DNA of 64,000 nt from CAWGHZ01 sp963822575. Lineage in GTDB: Bacteria > Pseudomonadota > Alphaproteobacteria > MPNO01 > DASWLB01. A program made the translations under genes and the position numbers. Location: contig CAWGHZ010000003.1 in assembly GCA_963822575.1 (NCBI GenBank), positions 124,001 to 188,000 of the forward strand, in the 5' to 3' direction. The notes beneath the pieces were generated by a model. It saw only the letters and a program-made list of their open reading frames with translations. It searched no databases and was not told the origin of the DNA. How positions within the stretch are numbered: position 1 is the stretch's first letter; every line of letters starts with the position of its first letter. Below, piece by piece: positions 28,172 through 36,841 of the stretch.

Positions 28172-29380
28172 TAATGGGCGAACGCTTTTTGTCTTCCTTC
28201 GGGGATTATATTGAAGATGACAATCGCCATCCCGGTCGAGAAGGTGCGCGCATTGTCGCGGCGCCTCTCCGACAAAATCCTTTGCCTACGCCAGGCGCTT
28301 CCCGCGAGCCGGACCGAAACCAAATCCGAGATCGAAAGGATCGTGTCTGAGCGGCTCGCGCCACTCCACCAGATACTGCAGGACACCGAATGCTCGCTCG
28401 TCGCGAGTCGGATCGAAGCCGACTCCAAGATTGAAGGGGTGGTATCTAACCGGCTCGCGCCGCTCCACCAGAAACTAGAGGACGTCGAGCGCTCTATCGC
28501 GGCCGAGCATAAGGCGAGCCAGGAGCTGGCGCTCGAGCTCAACGTGCTCACCCGTTTCGCGGGAAGCGGCATCACGCGCCCCTACGGGCACTCGAAGCTG
28601 TGCGAGGAGGCCGGACCGTCCCAGATTTCGGTCGTCGCGAACGCCATCCCGAAGAGCGGTACGAATCTTCTGACGCTGCTGCTCGCTGCCACGGGGCAAT
28701 GGGCGTCGCTTCCGATCTTCGTCCTCGACCAATTTTATCTAACCGGCATTTCGGATGGGACGTCGCAGCCGGTGCCATTCCCCCTGCCCGACAATCTGGA
28801 CCGGCTGAAGCCTGGCCAGGTCGTGCCGGGCCACGTCCTGTTCGACGAGAAAGTGGACCGGTGGTTCGTGGAACACGCGAGCTGTCGGCACCTCCTGATG
28901 ATCCGCGATCCGCGCGACATCGCGATCAGCTACGCCCAGTTCGTGTCCGAATCCTCGGCATTTCGTCAACAAAGCCTGGACAACGCGAAGCTGCAGGACG
29001 AAATCAATCGGTCCGCGTCGTTCGGCGACAAGATGATGTATATCCTGGAGCGCCACGAACTGCTGCAGATCGCGCCGTTCCAAGGCTGGATGGACGCCGA
29101 CGCGGTCCATATTGTCCGATTTGAGGATTTGTATCGCGACGCGGTTGCGTTGAGGCAGGGGACGGTCGGCGACTCGCTTATGCGCCTCGGCGAGGTGCTC
29201 GAATTCGACTTCATGAGCCTCGACACGACGGCGTTCGCCGAGCAGTTCCTCGACAAAGGTGGTACCGCCTCGAGGCGCGACCGAAAGATCGCAATCCACG
29301 AGGAGCTGTTCGAGCCGCGGCACTACGACGCGTTCGCAGCGTGCGGGCTGCTCGAAATCGCCCGCAAGCTGGGCTATCAA
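27290..29380 (+). repeat. Diverged tandem duplication covering two sulfotransferase domains
   Basis: About 880 bases at 27290-28168 and 28498-29380 are clearly homologous at DNA level, including long near-identical blocks such as that encoding DKMMYILERHELLQ. The spacer of about 330 bp holds the end of the giant gene and the unrelated N-terminal coiled-coil region of the second gene. No target-site duplication or transposase is visible. Confidence 0.8.
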
Positions 29381-29383
29381 TAG
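28217..29383 (+). CDS. Stand-alone coiled-coil sulfotransferase, paralogue of the giant protein's C-terminus
   Basis: A 388-residue protein. The first 100 residues are helical with heptads and two short internal repeats (ERLAPLHQ and NRLAPLHQ). The rest is a sulfotransferase with PAPS motifs IPKSGTNLL and RDPRDIAISY. It matches the last roughly 290 residues of the preceding gene at about 70 percent identity by eye, with long conserved stretches such as PFPLPDNLDRLKPGQVVP. It would transfer sulfate from PAPS to a glycan or similar acceptor. It lies 45 bp after the giant gene. The start could also be the TTG at 28211, and no good ribosome site separates the two. Confidence 0.75.
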   Translation: MTIAIPVEKVRALSRRLSDKILCLRQALPASRTETKSEIERIVSERLAPLHQILQDTECSLVASRIEADSKIEGVVSNRLAPLHQKLEDVERSIAAEHKASQELALELNVLTRFAGSGITRPYGHSKLCEEAGPSQISVVANAIPKSGTNLLTLLLAATGQWASLPIFVLDQFYLTGISDGTSQPVPFPLPDNLDRLKPGQVVPGHVLFDEKVDRWFVEHASCRHLLMIRDPRDIAISYAQFVSESSAFRQQSLDNAKLQDEINRSASFGDKMMYILERHELLQIAPFQGWMDADAVHIVRFEDLYRDAVALRQGTVGDSLMRLGEVLEFDFMSLDTTAFAEQFLDKGGTASRRDRKIAIHEELFEPRHYDAFAACGLLEIARKLGYQ

Positions 29384-29412
29384 CCTCCCGTACCGTCCGA
29401 GGAGAGTCCGCG

Positions 29413-30456
29413 TTGAAGACCGCCGCCGCCATCCTGGTCGAGCTCAACCGTCCGCTCGAGCTCGCCGAGCTCGACATTCCCGCCCTGAAGCCGGGGCAGG
29501 CCCTTGTCGAGATCGCCTATAGCGGCGTGTGCCACACCCAGCTTCTCGAGGCGCGCGGCCATCGCGGCGAGGACAAGTTTCTGCCCCATTGCCTGGGGCA
29601 CGAGGGCAGCGGCACGGTTGTCGACACCGGCCCCGGCACCGCCAAGGTGAAGCCGGGCGACCGCGTGATCCTGTCGTGGATCCAGGGAAGCGGCACCAAC
29701 GTCCCCGGAACCGTGTACGAGTGGGGCGGGCGCAAGGTGAATGCCGGCGGCATCACCACCTTCCAGCACCACGCAGTGGTCGCCGAGAACCGGCTGACCG
29801 CGCTGCCCGCCGCCATCGGCTTCCGCGACGCGGCGCTCCTCGGTTGCGCGCTGCCGACCGGGCTCGGCGCCGTGTTCAACACGCTCGCCGCCCGGCCGGG
29901 CCAGAGCATCGCCGTGTTCGGCACCGGCGGGATCGGGCTCTGCGCCGTCATCGGGGCGCGCATCGCCGGGTGCTGGCCGATCGTCGCCATCGACCTGGTG
30001 CCCGCGAAGCTGGAGGTCGCCAAACGCCTCGGCGCCAGCCACCTCGTCAACGCCGGCGACGGCGACCCGGTCGCTGCCCTCAAGGCGATCTGCCCGCAGG
30101 GCATGGACCTCGCCGTCGAGGCGAGCGGCCGGCCGAAGGTGATGCAGCAGGCGGTCGAGGCGCTGCGCATGCGCGGCGGGCGCACCGTGATCGTCGGCAA
30201 CGCCCATCACGGCGAGGAAGTCCACCTCGCGCCGTGGCAGTTCAATTTGGGCAAGCAGGTGTTCGGCACCTGGGGCGGCGATTGCGAGCCCGACCGCGAC
30301 TTCCCGCGCTTTTGCAACTTGCTCGCCGCCGGGATGATCCCGCTCGGCCCGCTGACCGGCCAGACCTACGCGCTCGCCGACGCCAATCGTGCCCTCGACG
30401 ATCTCGAGGGCGGGCGCGCGACCCGGCCGCTGATCGACATGGCGGCCGGCGGATAG
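29413..30456 (+). CDS. Zinc-dependent alcohol dehydrogenase family protein
   Basis: A 347-residue MDR-type dehydrogenase. Catalytic zinc ligands are Cys in GVCHTQ (near 38), His in LGHEGSG and Cys in LGCALPTG. The Rossmann motif is FGTGGIGL near residue 177. The four-cysteine structural zinc lobe of classical alcohol dehydrogenases is absent, as in some sugar-alcohol and ketose dehydrogenases. It probably oxidises or reduces a polyol, sugar or aminosugar intermediate using NAD(P). TTG at 29413 is the best start, with GGAGAG upstream and the protein beginning MKTAAAILVE. It lies between the sulfotransferase and a sugar-reductase-like gene, all rightward. Confidence 0.82.
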   Translation: MKTAAAILVELNRPLELAELDIPALKPGQALVEIAYSGVCHTQLLEARGHRGEDKFLPHCLGHEGSGTVVDTGPGTAKVKPGDRVILSWIQGSGTNVPGTVYEWGGRKVNAGGITTFQHHAVVAENRLTALPAAIGFRDAALLGCALPTGLGAVFNTLAARPGQSIAVFGTGGIGLCAVIGARIAGCWPIVAIDLVPAKLEVAKRLGASHLVNAGDGDPVAALKAICPQGMDLAVEASGRPKVMQQAVEALRMRGGRTVIVGNAHHGEEVHLAPWQFNLGKQVFGTWGGDCEPDRDFPRFCNLLAAGMIPLGPLTGQTYALADANRALDDLEGGRATRPLIDMAAGG

Positions 30457-30464
30457 CGACCGCG

Positions 30465-31350
30465 ATGGAGGGCGCGCCCCACCTCGTCGTCGGCGGCGAC
30501 AGCCTCATCGGACAGGCGATCGCCGCGGCCGCGCGCGCGTCGGGCATGGCGGTCCTCGCGACCAGCCGCCGGCCCGGGCGACCTGACGCGCTCGCTCTCG
30601 ACCTCGATGCCCCGCCCGAACTCGTGGCCGTTGCCCGACCGGATCGGAACCGCTTTCCTCTGCGCCGCCGTGACCTCGCTCGCCGCCTGCCGGGCCGACC
30701 CGGCCCGGGCGTACGAAGTCAACGTCACGCGCACGGCGACGCTCGCCCGCACCGTGCTCGCGCGCGGCGGGCGAGTGGCGTTCCTGTCCTCCTCGCTGGT
30801 GTTCGACGGCACCGCGCCGCACGTGCGCGCCGACGCGCCCCCCTGTCCCGCCAACGAATACGGGGCGCTGAAGGCCGAGGCCGAGGCGGCGCTCCGCGCG
30901 CTCGCCGGGCCGGTCGCCATCCTGCGCGTGACCAAGGTGGTCGCGCCCTCGCTCCCCTTGTTCCGCGACTGGCTGGCGGATTTGCGCGCGGGCCGGCCGA
31001 TCGCGCCGTTCGACGACATGGTGCTGGCGCCGGTCGCGCCCGCCCTGGTCGGCGCCACGGCGCTCGCGGTGGCGGCCCAAGGTGCGGACGGCATCGTCCA
31101 GCTCGGCGCGACCCGCGACATCACCTATGCCGAGGCGGCCGGGCGCCTCGCCCAGCGTTTCGGCGTCCCCGGTCTCGTCCGTCCGCGGAGCGCGCGCGCA
31201 GCCGGGATCGACCCCGGCTCCATCGTCGGCCACACCACGCTCGACACGTCGCGACTCGCCGCGCTCGGGCTCTCGGCCCCCGACCCGTTCGCGGCCATCG
31301 ATTCGCTTGCCGCGACCTTCGAGCGGGTTGCCGCCGGGGCGGCGCCGTGA
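30465..31350 (+). pseudogene. RmlD-like NAD(P)-dependent sugar reductase, frameshifted
   Basis: The N-terminus from ATG 30465 reads HLVVGGDSLIGQAIAAAAR, a Rossmann glycine motif. After a frame change near 30615-30630 the protein continues LPDRIGTAFLCAAVTSLAAC, then FLSSSLVFDGTAP, the catalytic NEYGALKAE (YxxxK) and a C-terminal half typical of dTDP-4-dehydrorhamnose reductase-like enzymes. About 294 codons in total, normal for the family. One indel separates two well-conserved halves, so an assembly error or a very recent mutation is likely. It would reduce a keto nucleotide sugar, fitting the surrounding cluster. Confidence 0.7.
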
Positions 31351-31384
31351 TCGGATGCACCAGGCCCGGCCGCCGTGGCCGGCG

Positions 31385-32335
31385 ATGCACGAACAAATGT
31401 CCCGTTATCTGAACTACGCCCTGTTGATCGCGCTCGTCGCCGGCGTCGCCAAGCTCGCCTTCTCGGACGCGGCGGACTATGCGCGCTACGCCCAGTCGGT
31501 GAAGCTCGCGCTGCGGCCGGTCGCCATCCTCTACCTTCAGGTCTTCGGCAGCCATCTGGCCGGGCTGTTCCTGTCGATGCTGATCGTCGTTGCGCTGCTG
31601 CTGGTGATCTGGTGGTTCTGGTCGCGCCACGTGCGCCCCGCGACCCGGCTGCTCGACCAGGCGATCGCCAAGCTCGGCCGGATCAACGAGCGCCCGGGCT
31701 CGTCCCAGGCGCTGACGCTGATCTCCCAGTCGATCCTGAGCGAGCCGGCGCTGGCCGACGAGTGGCACATGCTGGAATCGGTCATGGTCCACCGCCAGCG
31801 CGACGGCGCCGACATGGCGCGCAGCCCGATCCGCCCGTCGGTCTACTTCAACATGCGGGCGCTGCAGGCGCATGGCTTCAACCTGCGCGGCTTCGCGCCG
31901 GTGCCCAACTACTTCGTCGGCGCCGGGCTGATGCTGACCTTCATGGGGCTGGTCGCCGGGCTGTTCTTCGCCGCCAACGGCATGAAGACCGCCGACATCG
32001 AGGGCGCGCGCACCGCGCTGATCCAGCTTCTCAACGCCTCGACCCTGAAGTTCGCCACCTCGATCGCCGGCATCGGGTCGTCGATCGCCTTCTCGATCGT
32101 GCTCAGGCTCGGCACTTACCGCGTCGAGTCGCGCATCGAGCGGCTGTGCCGCGTGATCGAGATGCTGGTGCCGACCATCACCCCCGAGACGCTGGTGCAG
32201 GACCAGGTGGACGAGGGACGGCGCCAGTTCGAGCACCAGGCCCGGCTGGAGGAGGCGGTGAGCGCGCTGACCCAGGCCGTCGAGGCGCTCAACCAGCGCA
32301 TCGGCCCGCCGCCGACGAAGGAGCCGGCAGAATGA
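31385..32335 (+). CDS. MotA/TolQ/ExbB-type proton-channel protein, ZorA-like
   Basis: A 316-residue membrane protein with four hydrophobic segments at about 9-26, 57-79, 174-197 and 218-242. The last two carry the stator signature: GAGLMLTFMGLVAGLFF, then STLKFATSIAGIGSSIAFSIV, matching TolQ/ExbB/ZorA pore helices. A cytoplasmic loop of about 95 residues lies between helices 2 and 3. The C-terminal tail of about 75 residues is helical and much shorter than in Zorya ZorA. The family forms pentamers around a dimeric B subunit and couples proton or sodium flow to rotation. Its B partner overlaps its stop (ATGA). The ATG at 31355 or 31397 is also possible. Confidence 0.78.
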   Translation: MHEQMSRYLNYALLIALVAGVAKLAFSDAADYARYAQSVKLALRPVAILYLQVFGSHLAGLFLSMLIVVALLLVIWWFWSRHVRPATRLLDQAIAKLGRINERPGSSQALTLISQSILSEPALADEWHMLESVMVHRQRDGADMARSPIRPSVYFNMRALQAHGFNLRGFAPVPNYFVGAGLMLTFMGLVAGLFFAANGMKTADIEGARTALIQLLNASTLKFATSIAGIGSSIAFSIVLRLGTYRVESRIERLCRVIEMLVPTITPETLVQDQVDEGRRQFEHQARLEEAVSALTQAVEALNQRIGPPPTKEPAE

Positions 32336-33081
32336 TCGTCACGCTCTCGCCCTACCACGACGGCGACGAGCCCGGCGACGAGGACGACAGCTACTTCATC
32401 CCCATGGCCGATATGCTGGCCGGGATCCTGTTCGTGATCCTGATCCTCCTGATGTCGTTCGCCATCATCCACTACCCCTCGGCACCCCAAGCGGCCGATG
32501 CGCAGCGCGCCTGGCACCGCCAGGTCGCCGAGATCGTCGCCGCACGCGCCCGCCTGCTCGGCGATATCCGGCGCGATCTCGCGGCGGACGGCGTGGCGGC
32601 CGAGCTCGACCTGGCGAGCGGGGTGATCCGGATTCCGGCCGCGCCCTTGTTCGGCCCGGGCCAGCCGACGGTCTCGCCCGCCGGCCGGCACGCCGCGACG
32701 TCGCTGGCCGCGGTGCTGATGCGCCGCCTGCCCTGCTATTTGCCGGCAACAGCCTGCGACGCGGCGGCAGGCGCGCGGCTCGACCGGTTCGCCATCGACG
32801 TCGAGGCGACCGGCGCCGACCTCGCCGCAGGCACGCTGCGCGAGCCGCGCCTTCTGGCGGGCGCGCGGGCCCTCAGTCTTCTGGCCGGGGTGGTGGCGGC
32901 AGCGCCGGGAACCTATGGCCTCACCGGGGCGGGGGGCCAGGTGATCGCGGCCGAAGGCATCGCCGCCGGCGCGGCGGCCTCGTCGGTGCTGCTGCGCCCG
33001 GTCATGGCCTTCCCGCCGCCGCCGGCGGGGACCGTGCCGGTCGAGACCCTCCCCGCCAACCCGCCCGCGCCCGCACGGTGA
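32332..33081 (+). CDS. MotB/ZorB-like stator subunit with degenerate OmpA-type domain
   Basis: A 249-residue protein with one transmembrane segment at about 24-46 (PMADMLAGILFVILILLMS). Asp27 is in the position of the ion-carrying aspartate of MotB, ExbD and ZorB. The periplasmic part resembles an OmpA-like peptidoglycan-binding fold: IRIPAAPLFGPGQ, then FAIDVEATGAD where GHTD is usual, then REPRLLAGARALSLL. The loss of the canonical residues leaves peptidoglycan binding uncertain. It pairs with the ZorA-like protein (ATGA overlap), and its stop overlaps the next gene (GTGA), so the three genes are probably translated together. Confidence 0.75.
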   Translation: MIVTLSPYHDGDEPGDEDDSYFIPMADMLAGILFVILILLMSFAIIHYPSAPQAADAQRAWHRQVAEIVAARARLLGDIRRDLAADGVAAELDLASGVIRIPAAPLFGPGQPTVSPAGRHAATSLAAVLMRRLPCYLPATACDAAAGARLDRFAIDVEATGADLAAGTLREPRLLAGARALSLLAGVVAAAPGTYGLTGAGGQVIAAEGIAAGAAASSVLLRPVMAFPPPPAGTVPVETLPANPPAPAR

Positions 33082-33965
33082 GCGCGGCCGGCTGGCCCGC
33101 GCCGCTGCCGCCGGGGCTCCACGCGCCGCCGAGCGGAGTAACGCCGCGTGTCGCCCGGCTCGACAGTGTCTATCCCGACGACGTTCGGGTCATCGGCACC
33201 ACGGATCGCGAACCGGCGCTGATCGATGACGGCGCCGCCACGACGCCCGCCAGCCTCGCCGCCGCCCACCGCGCCGAGACCGCCCGCATGGCGCGCGTCG
33301 GCCAGCGCAACGAGTCCCAGGCGGTGGTCGCCGCGCCGGTCGCGCACGCGGACGGGCGCTACCTCGTCCGCTTCCGGACGCTTGACTACGCGCTGCGCAG
33401 CCTCGCCCGCGAAGCGTTCGCGGCGCCGCTCTCGGCGGTGAGCGGCACCGTCGTTCCGGTCTGTCCGGAGCTTCGCTGCCTCTATGTCCAGCGCCGCGCG
33501 GCGAGCCTTGACACCCATCCCGGCAAGCTGCACACGTTCAGCGGCGCGTTCCTGCCGGCGCAGCCCGACCCGGCCAAGCCGCACGATTCGCTCAGCGTGG
33601 CGCAGACTGCCCGGCGCGAGTTCGCCGAGGAGACCGGCGTCGTCCTCGATGCGGTGCGCGCGCCGGCGATCCTGGTCGACCACGAGCTCCGCGTCGGCGC
33701 GCTGGAATTCGTCTGGCTCGGCGTCCGGCTCGACCCCGGCCAGGCGGCGGCAATGGCGGAAAGCGACGAGGGCGCCATCGCCGCCCTGCCGTTCGGCGCG
33801 CTGGCCGACTGGCTCGTCGGCGCCCATGGCGGCTGGGTGCCGGCCGGACGCATCCATATCCTGGCCTGGCTGGCGCTGGGCGCACCGATCCCGCGCGCCG
33901 CGCCGCCCCTGTTCGCCGGGGAGAGCGCCGCCGCCTTGTTCGACCGGCTCGTCGAGCGGCTCTAA
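33078..33965 (+). CDS. NUDIX-like hydrolase coupled to the stator pair
   Basis: A 295-residue protein. ARREFAEETGVVLD near residue 180 is the core of a Nudix box (REuxEExGu). The preceding glycine-containing part (TFSGAFLP) is separated by a longer insert than the standard G-x5-E, so this is an atypical member. The N-terminal 100 residues (SVYPDDVRVIGTTDR, GQRNESQAVVAAP) are not recognised. Nudix enzymes hydrolyse nucleoside diphosphates linked to another group; a nucleotide sugar or signalling nucleotide would suit this locus. It starts with GTG inside the stop of the ZorB-like gene, implying a shared role. It converges with, and overlaps by 4 bp, the following glycosyltransferase. Confidence 0.65.
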   Translation: MSAAGWPAPLPPGLHAPPSGVTPRVARLDSVYPDDVRVIGTTDREPALIDDGAATTPASLAAAHRAETARMARVGQRNESQAVVAAPVAHADGRYLVRFRTLDYALRSLAREAFAAPLSAVSGTVVPVCPELRCLYVQRRAASLDTHPGKLHTFSGAFLPAQPDPAKPHDSLSVAQTARREFAEETGVVLDAVRAPAILVDHELRVGALEFVWLGVRLDPGQAAAMAESDEGAIAALPFGALADWLVGAHGGWVPAGRIHILAWLALGAPIPRAAPPLFAGESAAALFDRLVERL

Positions 33966-34888
33966 CGTCCAGGCACGCGCACGCGCCGGCGGAGCCGCGC
34001 CCCGCCGCTCAGCGCCAGCTTCTTGGCGATGAGCGCCGCCGCCAGGTCCCACATTCCGGGGTGCAGCGCGAGCCTTCGGACGAACGGTAGGCCGAGGGGT
34101 GTCAGGCCGAGCAGTGGCGCGCGACGCATGGCCTGGCGAAAATCGGCGTGCGCCGGATCGGCGAGGAGCGCGATCAGCCGGTCGAGCACGGCCGCGTGCG
34201 CCGCGCGGTCGGCGGCGCCGACCGTGCCAAAGAAATCGGCGCGCTGCCGGATCACCGAGGCCGGCTCGTCGCGATAGGCGAGGCCGAACCGTAGCGCCGC
34301 GTGGTGGAACAGGAACCAGTCGGTGAGCCATTCCAGCTCGACGCACCAGCCGCCGCACGACGCCATGGCAGCGCGGCGGACGAAGGCGCTGCTGGTCGGG
34401 ATCCAGAGATAGCGCCGCCGCATCGCGGCGAGCAACGCGGCGGGATCGAGCGCGCCTTCGACCGGCGCGAGCCCGAGCGGCTCGACCCGCCCCGGCGCCG
34501 CCTCGCCCTCGGCCGCGATCATCGCGCCGCCGGCGATCACCCCGGCCTCCGGGTGGGCGCGGGCGAGCCGGTCGACGGTCTCGTATAAGCCGGGCAGCAC
34601 CCGGTCGTCGGCAGCGGAAAAGGCGAGCCAGTCGCCGGTCGCGGCGTCGAGCGCGCGCAGGACGGACGCCCCGACCCCCCGGTTCGCCACGTTGCGGAAC
34701 GGGCGCAAATTGCCCCAGCGGGCCACCAATTCGGCGATCACCTCCGGCGTCTCGTCGGTCGAGCCGTCGTCGACGACGATCACCTCGTCGGCCGGGCGCG
34801 ACTGGGTGCAGATCGCCGTCAGCGCGCCCCGGAGGTAGGCGGCATCGTTGTAGCTGCACACGATCACGGAAAGTCGCGGCGGGGCCAT
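33962..34888 (-). CDS. Glycosyltransferase family 2
   Basis: A 308-residue GT-A glycosyltransferase. LSVIVCSYNDAAYLRGAL is at the N-terminus, VIVVDDGSTDETPEV gives the nucleotide-binding Asp, NRGVGASVLRALDAATGDWLAFSAADDR contains the metal-binding acidic motif, and a C-terminal helical region follows. It would add one sugar to a growing lipid-linked glycan at the cytoplasmic face of the membrane. The start at 34888 is supported by a strong GGGAGGGA site; the upstream extension to 34939 is not needed. It is the only leftward gene between the stator trio and the transketolase genes. Confidence 0.88.
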   Translation of the reverse strand: MAPPRLSVIVCSYNDAAYLRGALTAICTQSRPADEVIVVDDGSTDETPEVIAELVARWGNLRPFRNVANRGVGASVLRALDAATGDWLAFSAADDRVLPGLYETVDRLARAHPEAGVIAGGAMIAAEGEAAPGRVEPLGLAPVEGALDPAALLAAMRRRYLWIPTSSAFVRRAAMASCGGWCVELEWLTDWFLFHHAALRFGLAYRDEPASVIRQRADFFGTVGAADRAAHAAVLDRLIALLADPAHADFRQAMRRAPLLGLTPLGLPFVRRLALHPGMWDLAAALIAKKLALSGGARLRRRVRVPGR

Positions 34889-34999
34889 GTCCCTCCCTGG
34901 CCGGCGCGGCCGAGGGCGCGCGGCGGCGCATCCAAACACAGAATCGGCCCGGTTTCATGCGTCGCGCGCCACCCGCGGCGTGCACCGGGTACGCAAATC

Positions 35000-35028
35000 T
35001 TGACAAATCTTTGGGCGTCCGCGTAACT
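35000..35028 (+). promoter_or_regulatory. Candidate promoter for the transketolase/heptose operon
   Basis: A perfect -35 hexamer TTGACA at 35000-35005 is followed by a 17-base spacer and GTAACT at 35023-35028, a weak -10. It lies 40 bases before the transketolase start in a divergent intergenic region of about 180 bp, where a promoter is expected. Confidence 0.35.
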
Positions 35029-35067
35029 GGATCGACACTGTCGCCGAGGGGAAATCTGCTGAGTACG

Positions 35068-35904
35068 ATGCGCTCGCGAGCCTTCGCCGAAGGCGCTAAT
35101 GATCTGCACCGCATCGCGGCCGTCGTGCGCGGCACCCTGCTCGAAGTCTCCCATCGCGGCGAGGCGCCGCACATCGCCTCGTGCCTGTCGTCGGTCGATA
35201 TGCTGGTCGCCGCCTACTGGGGCGCCATGCGCTACGACCCGCACCGCCCCCAAGACCCCGACCGCGACCGGCTCATCATGTCCAAGGGCCATTCCGCAGC
35301 GGCGCTTTACGCCGCCCTGGCGGTCAGGGGCGTGCTGCCGTGGGAGACGCTGGCGACCTTCAACGAGAACGGAAGCGCCTTGCAGGAGCATCCGGGCCCC
35401 TACTGCGCGCCGGGGGTGGAGCTGGCCACCGGTTCGCTCGGCCACGGCCTGCCGGTCGGGCTGGGCATGGCACAGGCCGCCAAGCTGCAGGACGGGATTA
35501 CCGCGTGTTCGTGATCGTCGGCGACGGCGAGTGCAACGAAGGCTAGCGTGTGGGAGGCGGCACTTGTCGCCCCGGCGCGCGGGCTCGACAATCTCTGCGT
35601 CATGGTCGACTTCAACAAGTGGCAGGCCATCGACCGCTCGCGCGAGGTCACGGCGCTCGATCCGTTGGTCGACAAGTGGCGCGCCTTCGGCTGGGACGCC
35701 GTCGAGATGGACGGGCACGACGTCGTTGCGCTGGCCGAGCGGCTGCGCGGCGTGCCGTCGCCCACCGGCAAGCCGACCGCGATCGTCGCCCACACCGTGA
35801 AGGGCAAGGGCGTCTCGTTCATGGAAGACGACAACAACTGGCACTACACGACCTGCACCGAGGAAGTGCTGGATGCGTCGTTCAAGGAGCTGGGCCTGAT
35901 ATGA
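35068..35904 (+). pseudogene. Transketolase N-terminal subunit, two compensating frameshifts
   Basis: This is the thiamine-diphosphate-binding half of a split transketolase (about 279 codons). It has SKGHSAAALYAALA, GSLGHGLPVGLGMAQAA and, in another frame, RVFVIVGDGECNEG (the ThDP/Mg motif), followed by WEAALVAPARGLDNLCVMVDFN. One G is missing near 35503 and one extra T is present near 35537, where a TAG appears; both corrections restore a perfect family match. Two opposite indels 35 bases apart suggest sequence error more than decay. With the C-terminal subunit it would move two-carbon ketol units, for example making sedoheptulose-7-phosphate. The stop overlaps the next start (ATGA). Confidence 0.8.
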
Positions 35905-36834
35905 GGAACAGCTTCGCCGACGAGATCACCAAGCTCGCCACCGAGGACGAGCGTGTCGTCCTGCTGTCAGGCGACATCGGCAACCGCCTGTTCGACAAGT
36001 TGAAGGCGGCGGCGCCCGGCCGGTTCATCAATTGCGGCATCGCCGAGGCCAACATGATGGGCATGGCGGCGGGGCTCGCCCTTTCGGGCATGCGGCCGGT
36101 CGTCTACACCATCACGCCGTTCGTCACCACGCGCTGCCTCGAGCAGATCCGCGTCGACGTGTGCTACCACGACGTTCCGGTCGCCATCGTCGGCGTCGGC
36201 AGCGGGCTCTCCTACGCCTCGCTCGGCGCGACGCACCAGTCCTGCGAGGACATCGCATTCCTGCGCAGCCTGCCCGAACATGTCGGTCATGGCGCCCGGC
36301 GACCCGTGGGAGGTGCGCGGCGCGCTGCGCGCTGCGATCGCCCATGACGGGCCGGTCTATATCCGCATCGGCAAGAAGGGCGAGCCCGCGATCCACGCGG
36401 CGACGCCGGCGATGAAGCCGGGCGGCTCGATCGTCGTGCGCGAGGGCACGGACGTGTGCCTCCTCGGCGTCGGCGTTATGCTGCCCGACTGCCTGGCCGC
36501 CGCCGACCGGCTGAAGGATCACGGCGTGTCGGCGCGGGTGGTGAGCTTCTATTCCGCGAAGCCGCTCGACACCGCGGCTCTGCGTTCCGCCTTCGCCACG
36601 ATGCGCGCGGTCACGGTGGTCGAGGAGCACAGCCGGATCAACGGCGTCGGCACCGCGATCGCGGACTGGCTGGCCGACCAGCCGCCGCAGCGCGCGCGGC
36701 TGGTCCGGCTCGGCACGCGCGACGAGTTCATGCACGTCAACGCCCACACCGACTATGCCCGCGCGTTCCACGGGCTGACCGTGGAAGCGATCGTCGATCG
36801 CACCCTGGCGGCGCTGGCCCTCGCGACCACCTAG
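35901..36834 (+). pseudogene. Transketolase C-terminal subunit, frameshifted
   Basis: The pyrimidine-binding and C-terminal part of the split transketolase, about 310 codons. RFINCGIAEANMMGMAAGLA carries the catalytic Glu that activates ThDP. GVGSGLSYASLGATHQS, GPVYIRIGKKGEP and the C-terminal RVVSFYSAKPLD are typical. The frame shifts near 36277: removing one G from CCCGAACATG joins FLRSLP to NMSVMAPGDPWEVRGAL. It is otherwise intact and translationally coupled to the N-terminal half, with which it must form the active heterotetramer. Confidence 0.8.
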
Positions 36835-36841
36835 GCACGCG

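Noticed and set aside
27290..29380. Insertion sequence or composite transposon causing the duplication
   Set aside because: No transposase, terminal inverted repeats or target-site duplication was found around either copy.
31385..33965. A complete Zorya anti-phage system
   Set aside because: Only ZorA-like and ZorB-like genes are present. No ZorC, ZorD (helicase/nuclease) or ZorE is adjacent, so it was reported as a stator-Nudix trio instead.
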